The notes beneath the pieces were generated by a model that saw only the letters and a program-made list of their open reading frames with translations, did not search any database and was not told where the DNA came from. Below, in pieces: positions 11,431-21,856 of a stretch of 64,000 nt of DNA. Both the position numbers and the translations under genes were made by a program. Source of the DNA: Bos javanicus (Eukaryota; Chordata; Mammalia; Artiodactyla; Bovidae); the NCBI RefSeq assembly GCF_032452875.1, contig NW_026893842.1, forward strand, positions 248,001 to 312,000, read 5' to 3'. Positions within the stretch are counted from its first letter, which is position 1; each line of letters begins with the position of its first letter.

Positions 11431-12038
11431 GGTGGCGACCGAACAGGGACCTCAGGAGGCAATACTCAAAGAGCTGAGCAGACACGAACCACGCAATCAG
11501 CAGGCAATAAGCATGGAGCTCAGCAGTGACGAATCATGCTGCTCAACTGGCAATAATCAAGCACGTGACCAGGCAGGAATCACGCAGCTCAGCTGGCAAT
11601 TGTCAAGCAGATGAGCCGGCAGGAATCACGCAGCTCAGCAGGCCCTGATCACGTGACTCTGCAGGCACTGATCACGTGGCTGATCAAGTCCAGATCACGT
11701 GACTGAGCATGCACTGATCACGTGGCTATCATGCACTGACGACGTGACTGCGCATGCACTGATGACGTGGCTGTTTGGGCACTGATCACGTGTTTATCAG
11801 GCAGTGATCAGTGACTGACAGGCGCTGATCAGGGGACTGTGCACGCACTGATCAGGTGGCTGATCAGGAACTGACCACCTGACCGCGCATGCAGTGCTCA
11901 CGTGGCTGGTCGTTCACTGATCACGTGTTTATCATAGGGTGATCACGTGACAGAAAGGCGCTGATCACGTGACTGTGCCGTCAGTGATCACCTGGCTGAG
12001 CAGGCACTGATATCGTGACTGAGCATGCACTGATCATG
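11431..12038 (+). repeat. Satellite segment of unit 9, 203-bp deletion with private changes
   Basis: It has the same two losses as unit 4 (46 bp and 157 bp), but the class A part carries a cluster of private substitutions: CTGACGACG, GTTTGGGC, CAGTGCTCACG, CATAGGGTG, GACAGAAAGG and GATCACCTGG. It is the most diverged segment in the window at the base level. Confidence 0.83.
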
Positions 12039-12638
12039 TGCCGGGAGCCGGGGAGGCATTCCACTCTGGACAAAGGTCATGAGGAAGGAGGCTCGGCATA
12101 CGCAAATGCGGGATCGAGCCTCAGGAGTCCACCCGGATATTCTCGAGCATCTCCCCCAAAAAAACCAGAGTCTGCCTACTGTATTGCTTTGTGCTCTCAC
12201 CTCTGATTTCACTGGGGGCTGTCCCCCACCACCATCTCGCTCTCTCTGTCAAAGAGTTAACTTACAGCTCCAATTCATAAAGTTCCTTGTCATTCTTCCC
12301 TTTAACTTCCAGCTGAGTCTCCATCTGGAGCGCGGAACCCACCACGCTTACTAATTATGCCTGGGCTGCTAAGACCCACTCGAGAAGGTGTCTAGGGTGA
12401 GGCACCTTTCGCTATTCGAGAGGGCGCCTGCGGCCTACGTAAGTGGTGCAAACTTCTTGTCTTGAAGTTTGATTGGTCTTCCGCGTAAACCAAGCTACTC
12501 AGTCTCTTTTCTCCACCGAATTTTCCTACTGAGCTCTCCTCATACTATTATTCTTGACATCTCTGATTAGCATATAAATAGTCGCCTAGGCCATCTCTCC
12601 TTCGAATACCCTGGATCAGTTGGGGCTGGTCCCCGGCA
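12039..12638 (+). mobile_element. ERV LTR copy 10
   Basis: 600 bp with tract C5A7 and the ccag form. It is the last ccag copy, separated from the other ccag copies (1-5) by four ccgg-derived copies. The unit is 1411 bp. Confidence 0.88.
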
Positions 12639-13449
12639 GGTGGCGACCGAACAGGGACCTCAGGAGGCAATACTCAAAGAGCTGAGCAGACACGAACCAC
12701 GCAATCAGCAGGCAATAAGCATGGAGCTCAGCAGTGACGAATCATGCTGCTCAACTGGCAATAATCAAGCACGTGACCAGGCAGGAATCACGCAGCTCAG
12801 CTGGCAATTGTCAAGCAGATGAGCCGACAGGAATCACGCAGCTCAGATGGCAATTGTCATGCAGATGAGCCGGCAGGAATCACGCAGCTCAGCAGGCCCT
12901 GATCACGTGACTCTGCAGGCACTGATCACGTGGCTGATCAAGTCCAGATCACGTGACTGAGCATGCACTGATCACGTGGCTATCATGCACTGATGACGTG
13001 ACTGCGCATGCACTGATGACGTGGCTGATCAGGCACTGATCACATGGCTCATCATGCACTGATCACGTGTTTATCAGGCAATGATCAGTGACTGACAGGC
13101 GCTGATCATGGGACTGTGCACGCACTGATCACGTGGCTATCATGCACTGATCACGTGACTGCGCATGCACTGATGACGTGGCTGTTCGGGCACTGATCAC
13201 GTGTTTATCAGGCAGTGATCAGTGACTGACAGGCGCTGATCAGGGGACTGTGCACGCACTGATCAGGTGGCTGATCAGGAACTGACCACCTGACCGCGCA
13301 TGCAGTGATCACGTGGCTGGTCGTTCACTGATCACGTGTTTATCATACGGTGATCACGTGACTGAGAGGCGCTGATCACGTGACTGTGCCGTCAGTGATC
13401 ACGTGGCTGAGCAGGCACTGATATCGTGACTGAGCATGCACTGATCATG

Positions 13450-14049
13450 TGCCGGGAGCCGGGGAGGCATTCCACTCTGGACAAAGGTCATGAGGAAGGA
13501 GGCTCGGCATACGCAAATGCGGGATCGAGCCTCAGGAGTCCACCCGGATATTCTCGAGCATCTCCCCCCAAAAAAACGGAGTCTGCCTACTGTATTGCTT
13601 TGTGCTCTCACCTCTGATTTCACTGGGGGCTGTCCCCCACCACCATCTCGCTCTCTCTGTCAAAGAGTTAACTTACAGCTCCAATTCATAAAGTTCCTTG
13701 TCATTCTTCCCTTTAACTTCCAGCTGAGTCTCCATCTGGAGCGCGGAACCCACCACGCTTACTAATTATGCCTGGGCTGCTAAGACCCACTCGAGAAGGT
13801 GTCTAGGGTGAGGCACCTTTCGCTATTCGAGAGGGCGCCTGCGGCCTACGTAAGTGGTGCAAACTTCTTGTCTTGAAGTTTGATTGGTCTTCCGCGTAAA
13901 CCAAGCTACTCAGTCTCTTTTCTCCACCGAATTTTCCTACTGAGCTCTCCTCATACTATTATTCTTGACATCTCTGATTAGCATATAAATAGTCGCCTAG
14001 GCCATCTCTCCTTCGAATACCCTGGATCAGTTGGGGCTGGTCCCCGGCA
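13450..14049 (+). mobile_element. ERV LTR copy 11
   Basis: 600 bp with tract C6A7 and a single-C form (cgg). From here on the array is nearly uniform. The unit is 1411 bp. Confidence 0.88.
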
Positions 14050-15294
14050 GGTGGCGACCGAACAGGGACCTCAGGAGGCAATACTCAAAGAGCTGAGCAG
14101 ACACGAACCACGCAATCAGCAGGCAATAAGCATGGAGCTCAGCAGTGACGAATCATGCTGCTCAACTGGCAATAATCAAGCACGTGACCAGGCAGGAATC
14201 ACGCAGCTCAGCTGGCAATTGTCAAGCAGATGAGCCGACAGGAATCACGCAGCTCAGCTGGCAATTGTCATGCAGATGAGCCGGCAGGAATCACGCAGCT
14301 CAGCAGGCCCTGATCACGTGACTCTGCAGGCACTGATCACGTGGCTGATCAAGTCCAGATCACGTGACTGAGCATGCACTGATCACGTGGCTATCATGCA
14401 CTGATGACGTGACTGCGCATGCACTGATGACGTGGCTGATCGGGCACTGATCACATGGCTCATCATGCACTGATCACGTGTTTATCAGGCAATGATCAGT
14501 GACTGACAGGCGCTGATCATGGGACTGTGCACGCACTGATCACGTGGCTATCATGCACTGATCACGTGACTGCGCATGCACTGATGACGTGGCTGTTCGG
14601 GCACTGATCACGTGTTTATCAGGCAGTGATCAGTGACTGACAGGCGCTGATCAGGGGACTGTGCACGCACTGATCAGGTGGCTGATCAGGAACTGACCAC
14701 CTGACCGCGCATGCAGTGATCACGTGGCTGGTCGTTCACTGATCACGTGTTTATCATACGGTGATCACGTGACTGAGAGGCGCTGATCACGTGACTGTGC
14801 CGTCAGTGATCACGTGGCTGAGCAGGCACTGATATCGTGACTGAGCATGCACTGATCATGTGCCGGGAGCCGGGGAGGCATTCCACTCTGGACAAAGGTC
14901 ATGAGGAAGGAGGCTCGGCATACGCAAATGCGGGATCGAGCCTCAGGAGTCCACCCGGATATTCTCGAGCATCTCCCCCCAAAAAAACCGGAGTCTGCCT
15001 ACTGTATTGCTTTGTGCTCTCACCTCTGATTTCACTGGGGGCTGTCCCCCACCACCATCTCGCTCTCTCTGTCAAAGAGTTAACTTACAGCTCCAATTCA
15101 TAAAGTTCCTTGTCATTCTTCCCTTTAACTTCCAGCTGAGTCTCCATCTGGAGCGCGGAACCCACCACGCTTACTAATTATGCCTGGGCTGCTAAGACCC
15201 ACTCGAGAAGGTGTCTAGGGTGAGGCACCTTTCGCTATTCGAGAGGGCGCCTGCGGCCTACGTAAGTGGTGCAAACTTCTTGTCTTGAAGTTTG

Positions 15295-15299
15295 ATTGG
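15295..15299 (-). promoter_or_regulatory. Inverted CCAAT box in LTR (reference copy)
   Basis: ATTGG on the + strand lies about 100 bp upstream of the TATA box, inside TTTGATTGGTC. This is a usual place for an NF-Y site in LTR promoters. It is present at the equivalent place in the other LTR copies I read. Function is inferred only. Confidence 0.5.
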
Positions 15300-15395
15300 T
15301 CTTCCGCGTAAACCAAGCTACTCAGTCTCTTTTCTCCACCGAATTTTCCTACTGAGCTCTCCTCATACTATTATTCTTGACATCTCTGATTAGCA

Positions 15396-15403
15396 TATAA
15401 ATA
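15396..15403 (+). promoter_or_regulatory. TATA box of LTR (reference copy)
   Basis: TATAAATA sits at LTR positions 536-543, with the equivalent in copy 1 at 855-862. It lies only 58 bp from the LTR 3' end, so the transcribed R-U5 part would be very short. Transcription would head into the primer site and satellite. The hexamer TATAAA could instead be a weak polyadenylation signal. Confidence 0.6.
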
Positions 15404-15463
15404 GTCGCCTAGGCCATCTCTCCTTCGAATACCCTGGATCAGTTGGGGCTGGTCCCCGGCAGG

Positions 15464-15481
15464 TGGCGACCGAACAGGGAC
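15464..15481 (+). other. Retroviral primer-binding site, tRNA-Lys3 type
   Basis: The site reads TGGCGACCGAACAGGGAC, 17 of 18 bases identical to the tRNA-Lys3 primer site TGGCGCCCGAACAGGGAC, and begins two bases after the LTR's terminal CA. Spacing and match are those of a 5' LTR. It is present after every LTR at the same spacing (copy 1: 923-940). Satellite monomers follow at once, so the element was cut just past this site. Confidence 0.8.
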
Positions 15482-15723
15482 CTCAGGAGGCAATACTCAA
15501 AGAGCTGAGCAGACACGAACCACGCAATCAGCAGGCAATAAGCATGGAGCTCAGCAGTGACGAATCATGCTGCTCAACTGGCAATAATCAAGCACGTGAC
15601 CAGGCAGGAATCACGCAGCTCAGCTGGCAATTGTCAAGCAGATGAGCCGACAGGAATCACGCAGCTCAGCTGGCAATTGTCATGCAGATGAGCCGGCAGG
15701 AATCACGCAGCTCAGCAGGCCCT
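15482..15723 (+). repeat. Class B diverged 23-bp monomers with 46-bp dimers (reference unit)
   Basis: From 15494 on, ten consecutive segments of exactly 23 bp can be cut. The last six alternate between an AATCACGCAGCTCAG type and a TGTCANGCAGATGAG type, giving a 46-bp period (15609, 15655, 15701). CAGCTG (PvuII-type) sites occur within TCAGCTGGC. Hand alignment to a class A monomer gives about 16/23 and 13/23 matches for the two types, so they share ancestry. Dimer core count per unit is 3, but 2 in units 1, 2, 4 and 9 and 4 in unit 6. Confidence 0.85.
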
Positions 15724-15792
15724 GATCACGTGACTCTGCAGGCACTGATCACGTGGCTGATCAAGTCCAGATCACGTGACTGAGCATGCACT

Positions 15793-15949
15793 GATCACGT
15801 GGCTATCATGCACTGATGACGTGACTGCGCATGCACTGATGACGTGGCTGATCGGGCACTGATCACATGGCTCATCATGCACTGATCACGTGTTTATCAG
15901 GCAATGATCAGTGACTGACAGGCGCTGATCATGGGACTGTGCACGCACT
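15793..15949 (+). repeat. Duplicated class A block, copy 1 (157 bp)
   Basis: Seven monomers of 22, 23, 23, 23, 22, 21 and 23 bp start at GATCACGTGGCTATC. They match the next block monomer for monomer, except for one extra 23-bp monomer beginning GATCACATGGCTC. The pair marks an internal tandem duplication that is older than the amplification of the unit. Confidence 0.85.
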
Positions 15950-16083
15950 GATCACGTGGCTATCATGCACTGATCACGTGACTGCGCATGCACTGATGAC
16001 GTGGCTGTTCGGGCACTGATCACGTGTTTATCAGGCAGTGATCAGTGACTGACAGGCGCTGATCAGGGGACTGTGCACGCACT
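15950..16083 (+). repeat. Duplicated class A block, copy 2 (134 bp)
   Basis: Six monomers match those of the preceding block, differing at a few diagnostic bases: GTTCGGG against GATCGGG, GGCAGTG against GGCAATG, and TCAGGGG against TCATGGG. Losses of exactly 157 or 134 bp elsewhere in the array trace to this pair. Confidence 0.85.
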
Positions 16084-16272
16084 GATCAGGTGGCTGATCA
16101 GGAACTGACCACCTGACCGCGCATGCAGTGATCACGTGGCTGGTCGTTCACTGATCACGTGTTTATCATACGGTGATCACGTGACTGAGAGGCGCTGATC
16201 ACGTGACTGTGCCGTCAGTGATCACGTGGCTGAGCAGGCACTGATATCGTGACTGAGCATGCACTGATCATG

Positions 16273-16873
16273 TGCCGGGAGCCGGGGAGGCATTCCACTC
16301 TGGACAAAGGTCATGAGGAAGGAGGCTCGGCATACGCAAATGCGGGATCGAGCCTCAGGAGTCCACCCGGATATTCTCGAGCATCTCCCCCCAAAAAAAC
16401 CGGAGTCTGCCTACTGTATTGCTTTGTGCTCTCACCTCTGATTTCACTGGGGGCTGTCCCCCACCACCATCTCGCTCTCTCTGTCAAAGAGTTAACTTAC
16501 AGCTCCAATTCATAAAGTTCCTTGTCATTCTTCCCTTTAACTTCCAGCTGAGTCTCCATCTGGAGCGCGGAACCCACCACGCTTACTAATTATGCCTGGG
16601 CTGCTAAGACCCACTCGAGAAGGTGTCTAGGGTGAGGCACCTTTCGCTATTCGAGAGGGCGCCTGCGGCCTACGTAAGTGGTGCAAACTTCTTGTCTTGA
16701 AGTTTGATTGGTCTTCCGCGTAAACCAAGCTACTCAGTCTCTTTTCTCCACCGAATTTTCCTACTGAGCTCTCCTCATACTATTATTCTTGACATCTCTG
16801 ATTAGCATATAAATAGTCGCCTAGGCCATCTCTCCTTCGAATACCCTGGATCAGTTGGGGCTGGTCCCCGGCA
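16273..16873 (+). mobile_element. ERV LTR copy 13
   Basis: 601 bp, C6A7, ccgg; unit 1412 bp; no private change noticed. Confidence 0.88.
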
Positions 16874-17684
16874 GGTGGCGACCGAACAGGGACCTCAGGA
16901 GGCAATACTCAAAGAGCTGAGCAGACACGAACCACGCAATCAGCAGGCAATAAGCATGGAGCTCAGCAGTGACGAATCATGCTGCTCAACTGGCAATAAT
17001 CAAGCACGTGACCAGGCAGGAATCACGCAGCTCAGCTGGCAATTGTCAAGCAGATGAGCCGACAGGAATCACGCAGCTCAGCTGGCAATTGTCATGCAGA
17101 TGAGCCGGCAGGAATCACGCAGCTCAGCAGGCCCTGATCACGTGACTCTGCAGGCACTGATCACGTGGCTGATCAAGTCCAGATCACGTGACTGAGCATG
17201 CACTGATCACGTGGCTATCATGCACTGATGACGTGACTGCGCATGCACTGATGACGTGGCTGATCGGGCACTGATCACATGGCTCATCATGCACTGATCA
17301 CGTGTTTATCAGGCAATGATCAGTGACTGACAGGCGCTGATCATGGGACTGTGCACGCACTGATCACGTGGCTATCATGCACTGATCACGTGACTGCGCA
17401 TGCACTGATGACGTGGCTGTTCGGGCACTGATCACGTGTTTATCAGGCAGTGATCAGTGACTGACAGGCGCTGATCAGGGGACTGTGCACGCACTGATCA
17501 GGTGGCTGATCAGGAACTGACCACCTGACCGCGCATGCAGTGATCACGTGGCTGGTCGTTCACTGATCACGTGTTTATCATACGGTGATCACGTGACTGA
17601 GAGGCGCTGATCACGTGACTGTGCCGTCAGTGATCACGTGGCTGAGCAGGCACTGATATCGTGACTGAGCATGCACTGATCATG

Positions 17685-18285
17685 TGCCGGGAGCCGGGGA
17701 GGCATTCCACTCTGGACAAAGGTCATGAGGAAGGAGGCTCGGCATACGCAAATGCGGGATCGAGCCTCAGGAGTCCACCCGGATATTCTCGAGCATCTCC
17801 CCCCAAAAAAACCGGAGTCTGCCTACTGTATTGCTTTGTGCTCTCACCTCTGATTTCACTGGGGGCTGTCCCCCACCACCATCTCGCTCTCTCTGTCAAA
17901 GAGTTAACTTACAGCTCCAATTCATAAAGTTCCTTGTCATTCTTCCCTTTAACTTCCAGCTGAGTCTCCATCTGGAGCGCGGAACCCACCACGCTTACTA
18001 ATTATGCCTGGGCTGCTAAGACCCACTCGAGAAGGTGTCTAGGGTGAGGCACCTTTCGCTATTCGAGAGGGCGCCTGCGGCCTACGTAAGTGGTGCAAAC
18101 TTCTTGTCTTGAAGTTTGATTGGTCTTCCGCGTAAACCAAGCTACTCAGTCTCTTTTCTCCACCGAATTTTCCTACTGAGCTCTCCTCATACTATTATTC
18201 TTGACATCTCTGATTAGCATATAAATAGTCGCCTAGGCCATCTCTCCTTCGAATACCCTGGATCAGTTGGGGCTGGTCCCCGGCA
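17685..18285 (+). mobile_element. ERV LTR copy 14
   Basis: 601 bp, C6A7, ccgg; unit 1393 bp because the following satellite has a scrambled patch. Confidence 0.88.
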
Positions 18286-18589
18286 GGTGGCGACCGAACA
18301 GGGACCTCAGGAGGCAATACTCAAAGAGCTGAGCAGACACGAACCACGCAATCAGCAGGCAATAAGCATGGAGCTCAGCAGTGACGAATCATGCTGCTCA
18401 ACTGGCAATAATCAAGCACGTGACCAGGCAGGAATCACGCAGCTCAGCTGGCAATTGTCAAGCAGATGAGCCGACAGGAATCACGCAGCTCAGCTGGCAA
18501 TTGTCATGCAGATGAGCCGGCAGGAATCACGCAGCTCAGCAGGCCCTGATCACGTGACTCTGCAGGCACTGATCACGTGGCTGATCAAG

Positions 18590-18672
18590 TGATCACGTGA
18601 CTGAGCATGACTGATCACGCATGCACTGATGACGTGACTGATGCACTGATGACACTGATCACACTGATCACA
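18590..18672 (+). repeat. Scrambled class A patch in unit 14
   Basis: Instead of the usual AAGTCCAGATCACG and following monomers, this stretch reads as short overlapping fragments (AAGTGATCACG, GAGCATGACTG, GATGACACTGATCACACTG). Net loss is 19 bp. The flanks are normal. It may be real rearrangement or a consensus error in repeat assembly. Confidence 0.7.
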
Positions 18673-19077
18673 TGGCTCATCATGCACTGATCACGTGTTT
18701 ATCAGGCAATGATCAGTGACTGACAGGCGCTGATCATGGGACTGTGCACGCACTGATCACGTGGCTATCATGCACTGATCACGTGACTGCGCATGCACTG
18801 ATGACGTGGCTGTTCGGGCACTGATCACGTGTTTATCAGGCAGTGATCAGTGACTGACAGGCGCTGATCAGGGGACTGTGCACGCACTGATCAGGTGGCT
18901 GATCAGGAACTGACCACCTGACCGCGCATGCAGTGATCACGTGGCTGGTCGTTCACTGATCACGTGTTTATCATACGGTGATCACGTGACTGAGAGGCGC
19001 TGATCACGTGACTGTGCCGTCAGTGATCACGTGGCTGAGCAGGCACTGATATCGTGACTGAGCATGCACTGATCATG

Positions 19078-19678
19078 TGCCGGGAGCCGGGGAGGCATTC
19101 CACTCTGGACAAAGGTCATGAGGAAGGAGGCTCGGCATACGCAAATGCGGGATCGAGCCTCAGGAGTCCACCCGGATATTCTCGAGCATCTCCCCCCAAA
19201 AAAACCGGAGTCTGCCTACTGTATTGCTTTGTGCTCTCACCTCTGATTTCACTGGGGGCTGTCCCCCACCACCATCTCGCTCTCTCTGTCAAAGAGTTAA
19301 CTTACAGCTCCAATTCATAAAGTTCCTTGTCATTCTTCCCTTTAACTTCCAGCTGAGTCTCCATCTGGAGCGCGGAACCCACCACGCTTACTAATTATGC
19401 CTGGGCTGCTAAGACCCACTCGAGAAGGTGTCTAGGGTGAGGCACCTTTCGCTATTCGAGAGGGCGCCTGCGGCCTACGTAAGTGGTGCAAACTTCTTGT
19501 CTTGAAGTTTGATTGGTCTTCCGCGTAAACCAAGCTACTCAGTCTCTTTTCTCCACCGAATTTTCCTACTGAGCTCTCCTCATACTATTATTCTTGACAT
19601 CTCTGATTAGCATATAAATAGTCGCCTAGGCCATCTCTCCTTCGAATACCCTGGATCAGTTGGGGCTGGTCCCCGGCA
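19078..19678 (+). mobile_element. ERV LTR copy 15
   Basis: 601 bp, C6A7, ccgg; unit 1412 bp. Confidence 0.88.
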
Positions 19679-20489
19679 GGTGGCGACCGAACAGGGACCT
19701 CAGGAGGCAATACTCAAAGAGCTGAGCAGACACGAACCACGCAATCAGCAGGCAATAAGCATGGAGCTCAGCAGTGACGAATCATGCTGCTCAACTGGCA
19801 ATAATCAAGCACGTGACCAGGCAGGAATCACGCAGCTCAGCTGGCAATTGTCAAGCAGATGAGCCGACAGGAATCACGCAGCTCAGCTGGCAATTGTCAT
19901 GCAGATGAGCCGGCAGGAATCACGCAGCTCAGCAGGCCCTGATCACGTGACTCTGCAGGCACTGATCACGTGGCTGATCAAGTCCAGATCACGTGACTGA
20001 GCATGCACTGATCACGTGGCTATCATGCACTGATGACGTGACTGCGCATGCACTGATGACGTGGCTGATCGGGCACTGATCACATGGCTCATCATGCACT
20101 GATCACGTGTTTATCAGGCAATGATCAGTGACTGACAGGCGCTGATCATGGGACTGTGCACGCACTGATCACGTGGCTATCATGCACTGATCACGTGACT
20201 GCGCATGCACTGATGACGTGGCTGTTCGGGCACTGATCACGTGTTTATCAGGCAGTGATCAGTGACTGACAGGCGCTGATCAGGGGACTGTGCACGCACT
20301 GATCAGGTGGCTGATCAGGAACTGACCACCTGACCGCGCATGCAGTGATCACGTGGCTGGTCGTTCACTGATCACGTGTTTATCATACGGTGATCACGTG
20401 ACTGAGAGGCGCTGATCACGTGACTGTGCCGTCAGTGATCACGTGGCTGAGCAGGCACTGATATCGTGACTGAGCATGCACTGATCATG

Positions 20490-21090
20490 TGCCGGGAGCC
20501 GGGGAGGCATTCCACTCTGGACAAAGGTCATGAGGAAGGAGGCTCGGCATACGCAAATGCGGGATCGAGCCTCAGGAGTCCACCCGGATATTCTCGAGCA
20601 TCTCCCCCCAAAAAAACCGGAGTCTGCCTACTGTATTGCTTTGTGCTCTCACCTCTGATTTCACTGGGGGCTGTCCCCCACCACCATCTCGCTCTCTCTG
20701 TCAAAGAGTTAACTTACAGCTCCAATTCATAAAGTTCCTTGTCATTCTTCCCTTTAACTTCCAGCTGAGTCTCCATCTGGAGCGCGGAACCCACCACGCT
20801 TACTAATTATGCCTGGGCTGCTAAGACCCACTCGAGAAGGTGTCTAGGGTGAGGCACCTTTCGCTATTCGAGAGGGCGCCTGCGGCCTACGTAAGTGGTG
20901 CAAACTTCTTGTCTTGAAGTTTGATTGGTCTTCCGCGTAAACCAAGCTACTCAGTCTCTTTTCTCCACCGAATTTTCCTACTGAGCTCTCCTCATACTAT
21001 TATTCTTGACATCTCTGATTAGCATATAAATAGTCGCCTAGGCCATCTCTCCTTCGAATACCCTGGATCAGTTGGGGCTGGTCCCCGGCA
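20490..21090 (+). mobile_element. ERV LTR copy 16
   Basis: 601 bp, C6A7, ccgg. The LTR looks standard but its satellite carries several private changes; unit 1367 bp. Confidence 0.88.
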
Positions 21091-21856
21091 GGTGGCGACC
21101 GAACAGGGACCTCAGGAGGCAATACTCAAATAGCTGAGCAGACACGAACCACGCAATCAGCAGGCAATAAGCATGGAGCTCAGCAGTGACGAATCATGCT
21201 GCTCAACTGGCAATAATCAAGCACGTGACCAGGCAGGAATCACGCAGCTCAGCTGGCAATTGTCAAGCAGATGAGCCGACAGGAATCACGCAGCTCAGCT
21301 GGCAATTGTCATGCAGATGAGCCGTCAGGAATCACGCAGCTCAGCAGGCCCTGATCACGTGACTCTGCAGGCACTGATCACGTGGCTGATCAAGTCCAGA
21401 TCACGTGACTGAGCATGCATTGATGACGTGGCTGATCAGGCACTGATCACATGGCTCATCATGCACTGATCACGTGTTTATCAGGCAATGATCAGTGACT
21501 GACAGGTGCTGATCATGGGACTGTGCACGCACTGATCACGTGGCTATCATGCACTGATCACGTGACTGCGCATGCACTGATGACGTGGCTGTTCGGGCAC
21601 TGATCACGTGTTTATCAGGCAGTGATCAGTGACTGACAGGCGCTGATCAGGGGACTGTGCACGCACTGATCAGGTGGCTGATCAGGAACTGACCACCTGA
21701 CCGCGCATGCAGTGATCACGTGGCTGGTCGTTCACTGATCACGTGTTTATCATACGGTGATCACGTGACTGAGAGGCGCTGATCACGTGACTGTGCCGTC
21801 AGTGATCACGTGGCTGAGCAGGCACTGATATCGTGACTGAGCATGCACTGATCATG
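21091..21856 (+). repeat. Satellite segment of unit 16 with private changes and 45-bp loss
   Basis: Private substitutions are CAAATAGCTG (T at 21131), GCCGTCAGG (T at 21325), GCATTGATG near 21420 and ACAGGTGCTG (T at 21507). A 45-bp loss (two monomers) lies at about 21420. It also reads GATCAGGCAC where its neighbours read GATCGGGCAC, as in left-hand units. Confidence 0.82.

Larger units (their letters stand above)
14861..15461 (+). mobile_element. ERV LTR copy 12 (reference full unit)
   Basis: 601 bp with tract C6A7 and the ccgg form; it serves here as the reference copy. Ends are TGCCGGG...CCCGGCA. The inverted CCAAT is at 15295-15299, TATAAATA at 15396-15403 and the primer site at 15464-15481. 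The left flank is GATCATG, the first seven bases of a class A monomer. The unit is 1412 bp. Confidence 0.9.
15724..16272 (+). repeat. Class A GATCACGTG 23-bp monomers (reference unit)
   Basis: About 24 monomers of 21-23 bp nearly all begin with GAT and commonly read GATCACGTGG or GATCACGTGA, ending GCACT. Thirteen CACGTG sites lie here, with a fourteenth in the class B block. Three monomers read GATGACGTG instead. The last, incomplete monomer GATCATG is interrupted by the next LTR. Confidence 0.9.
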
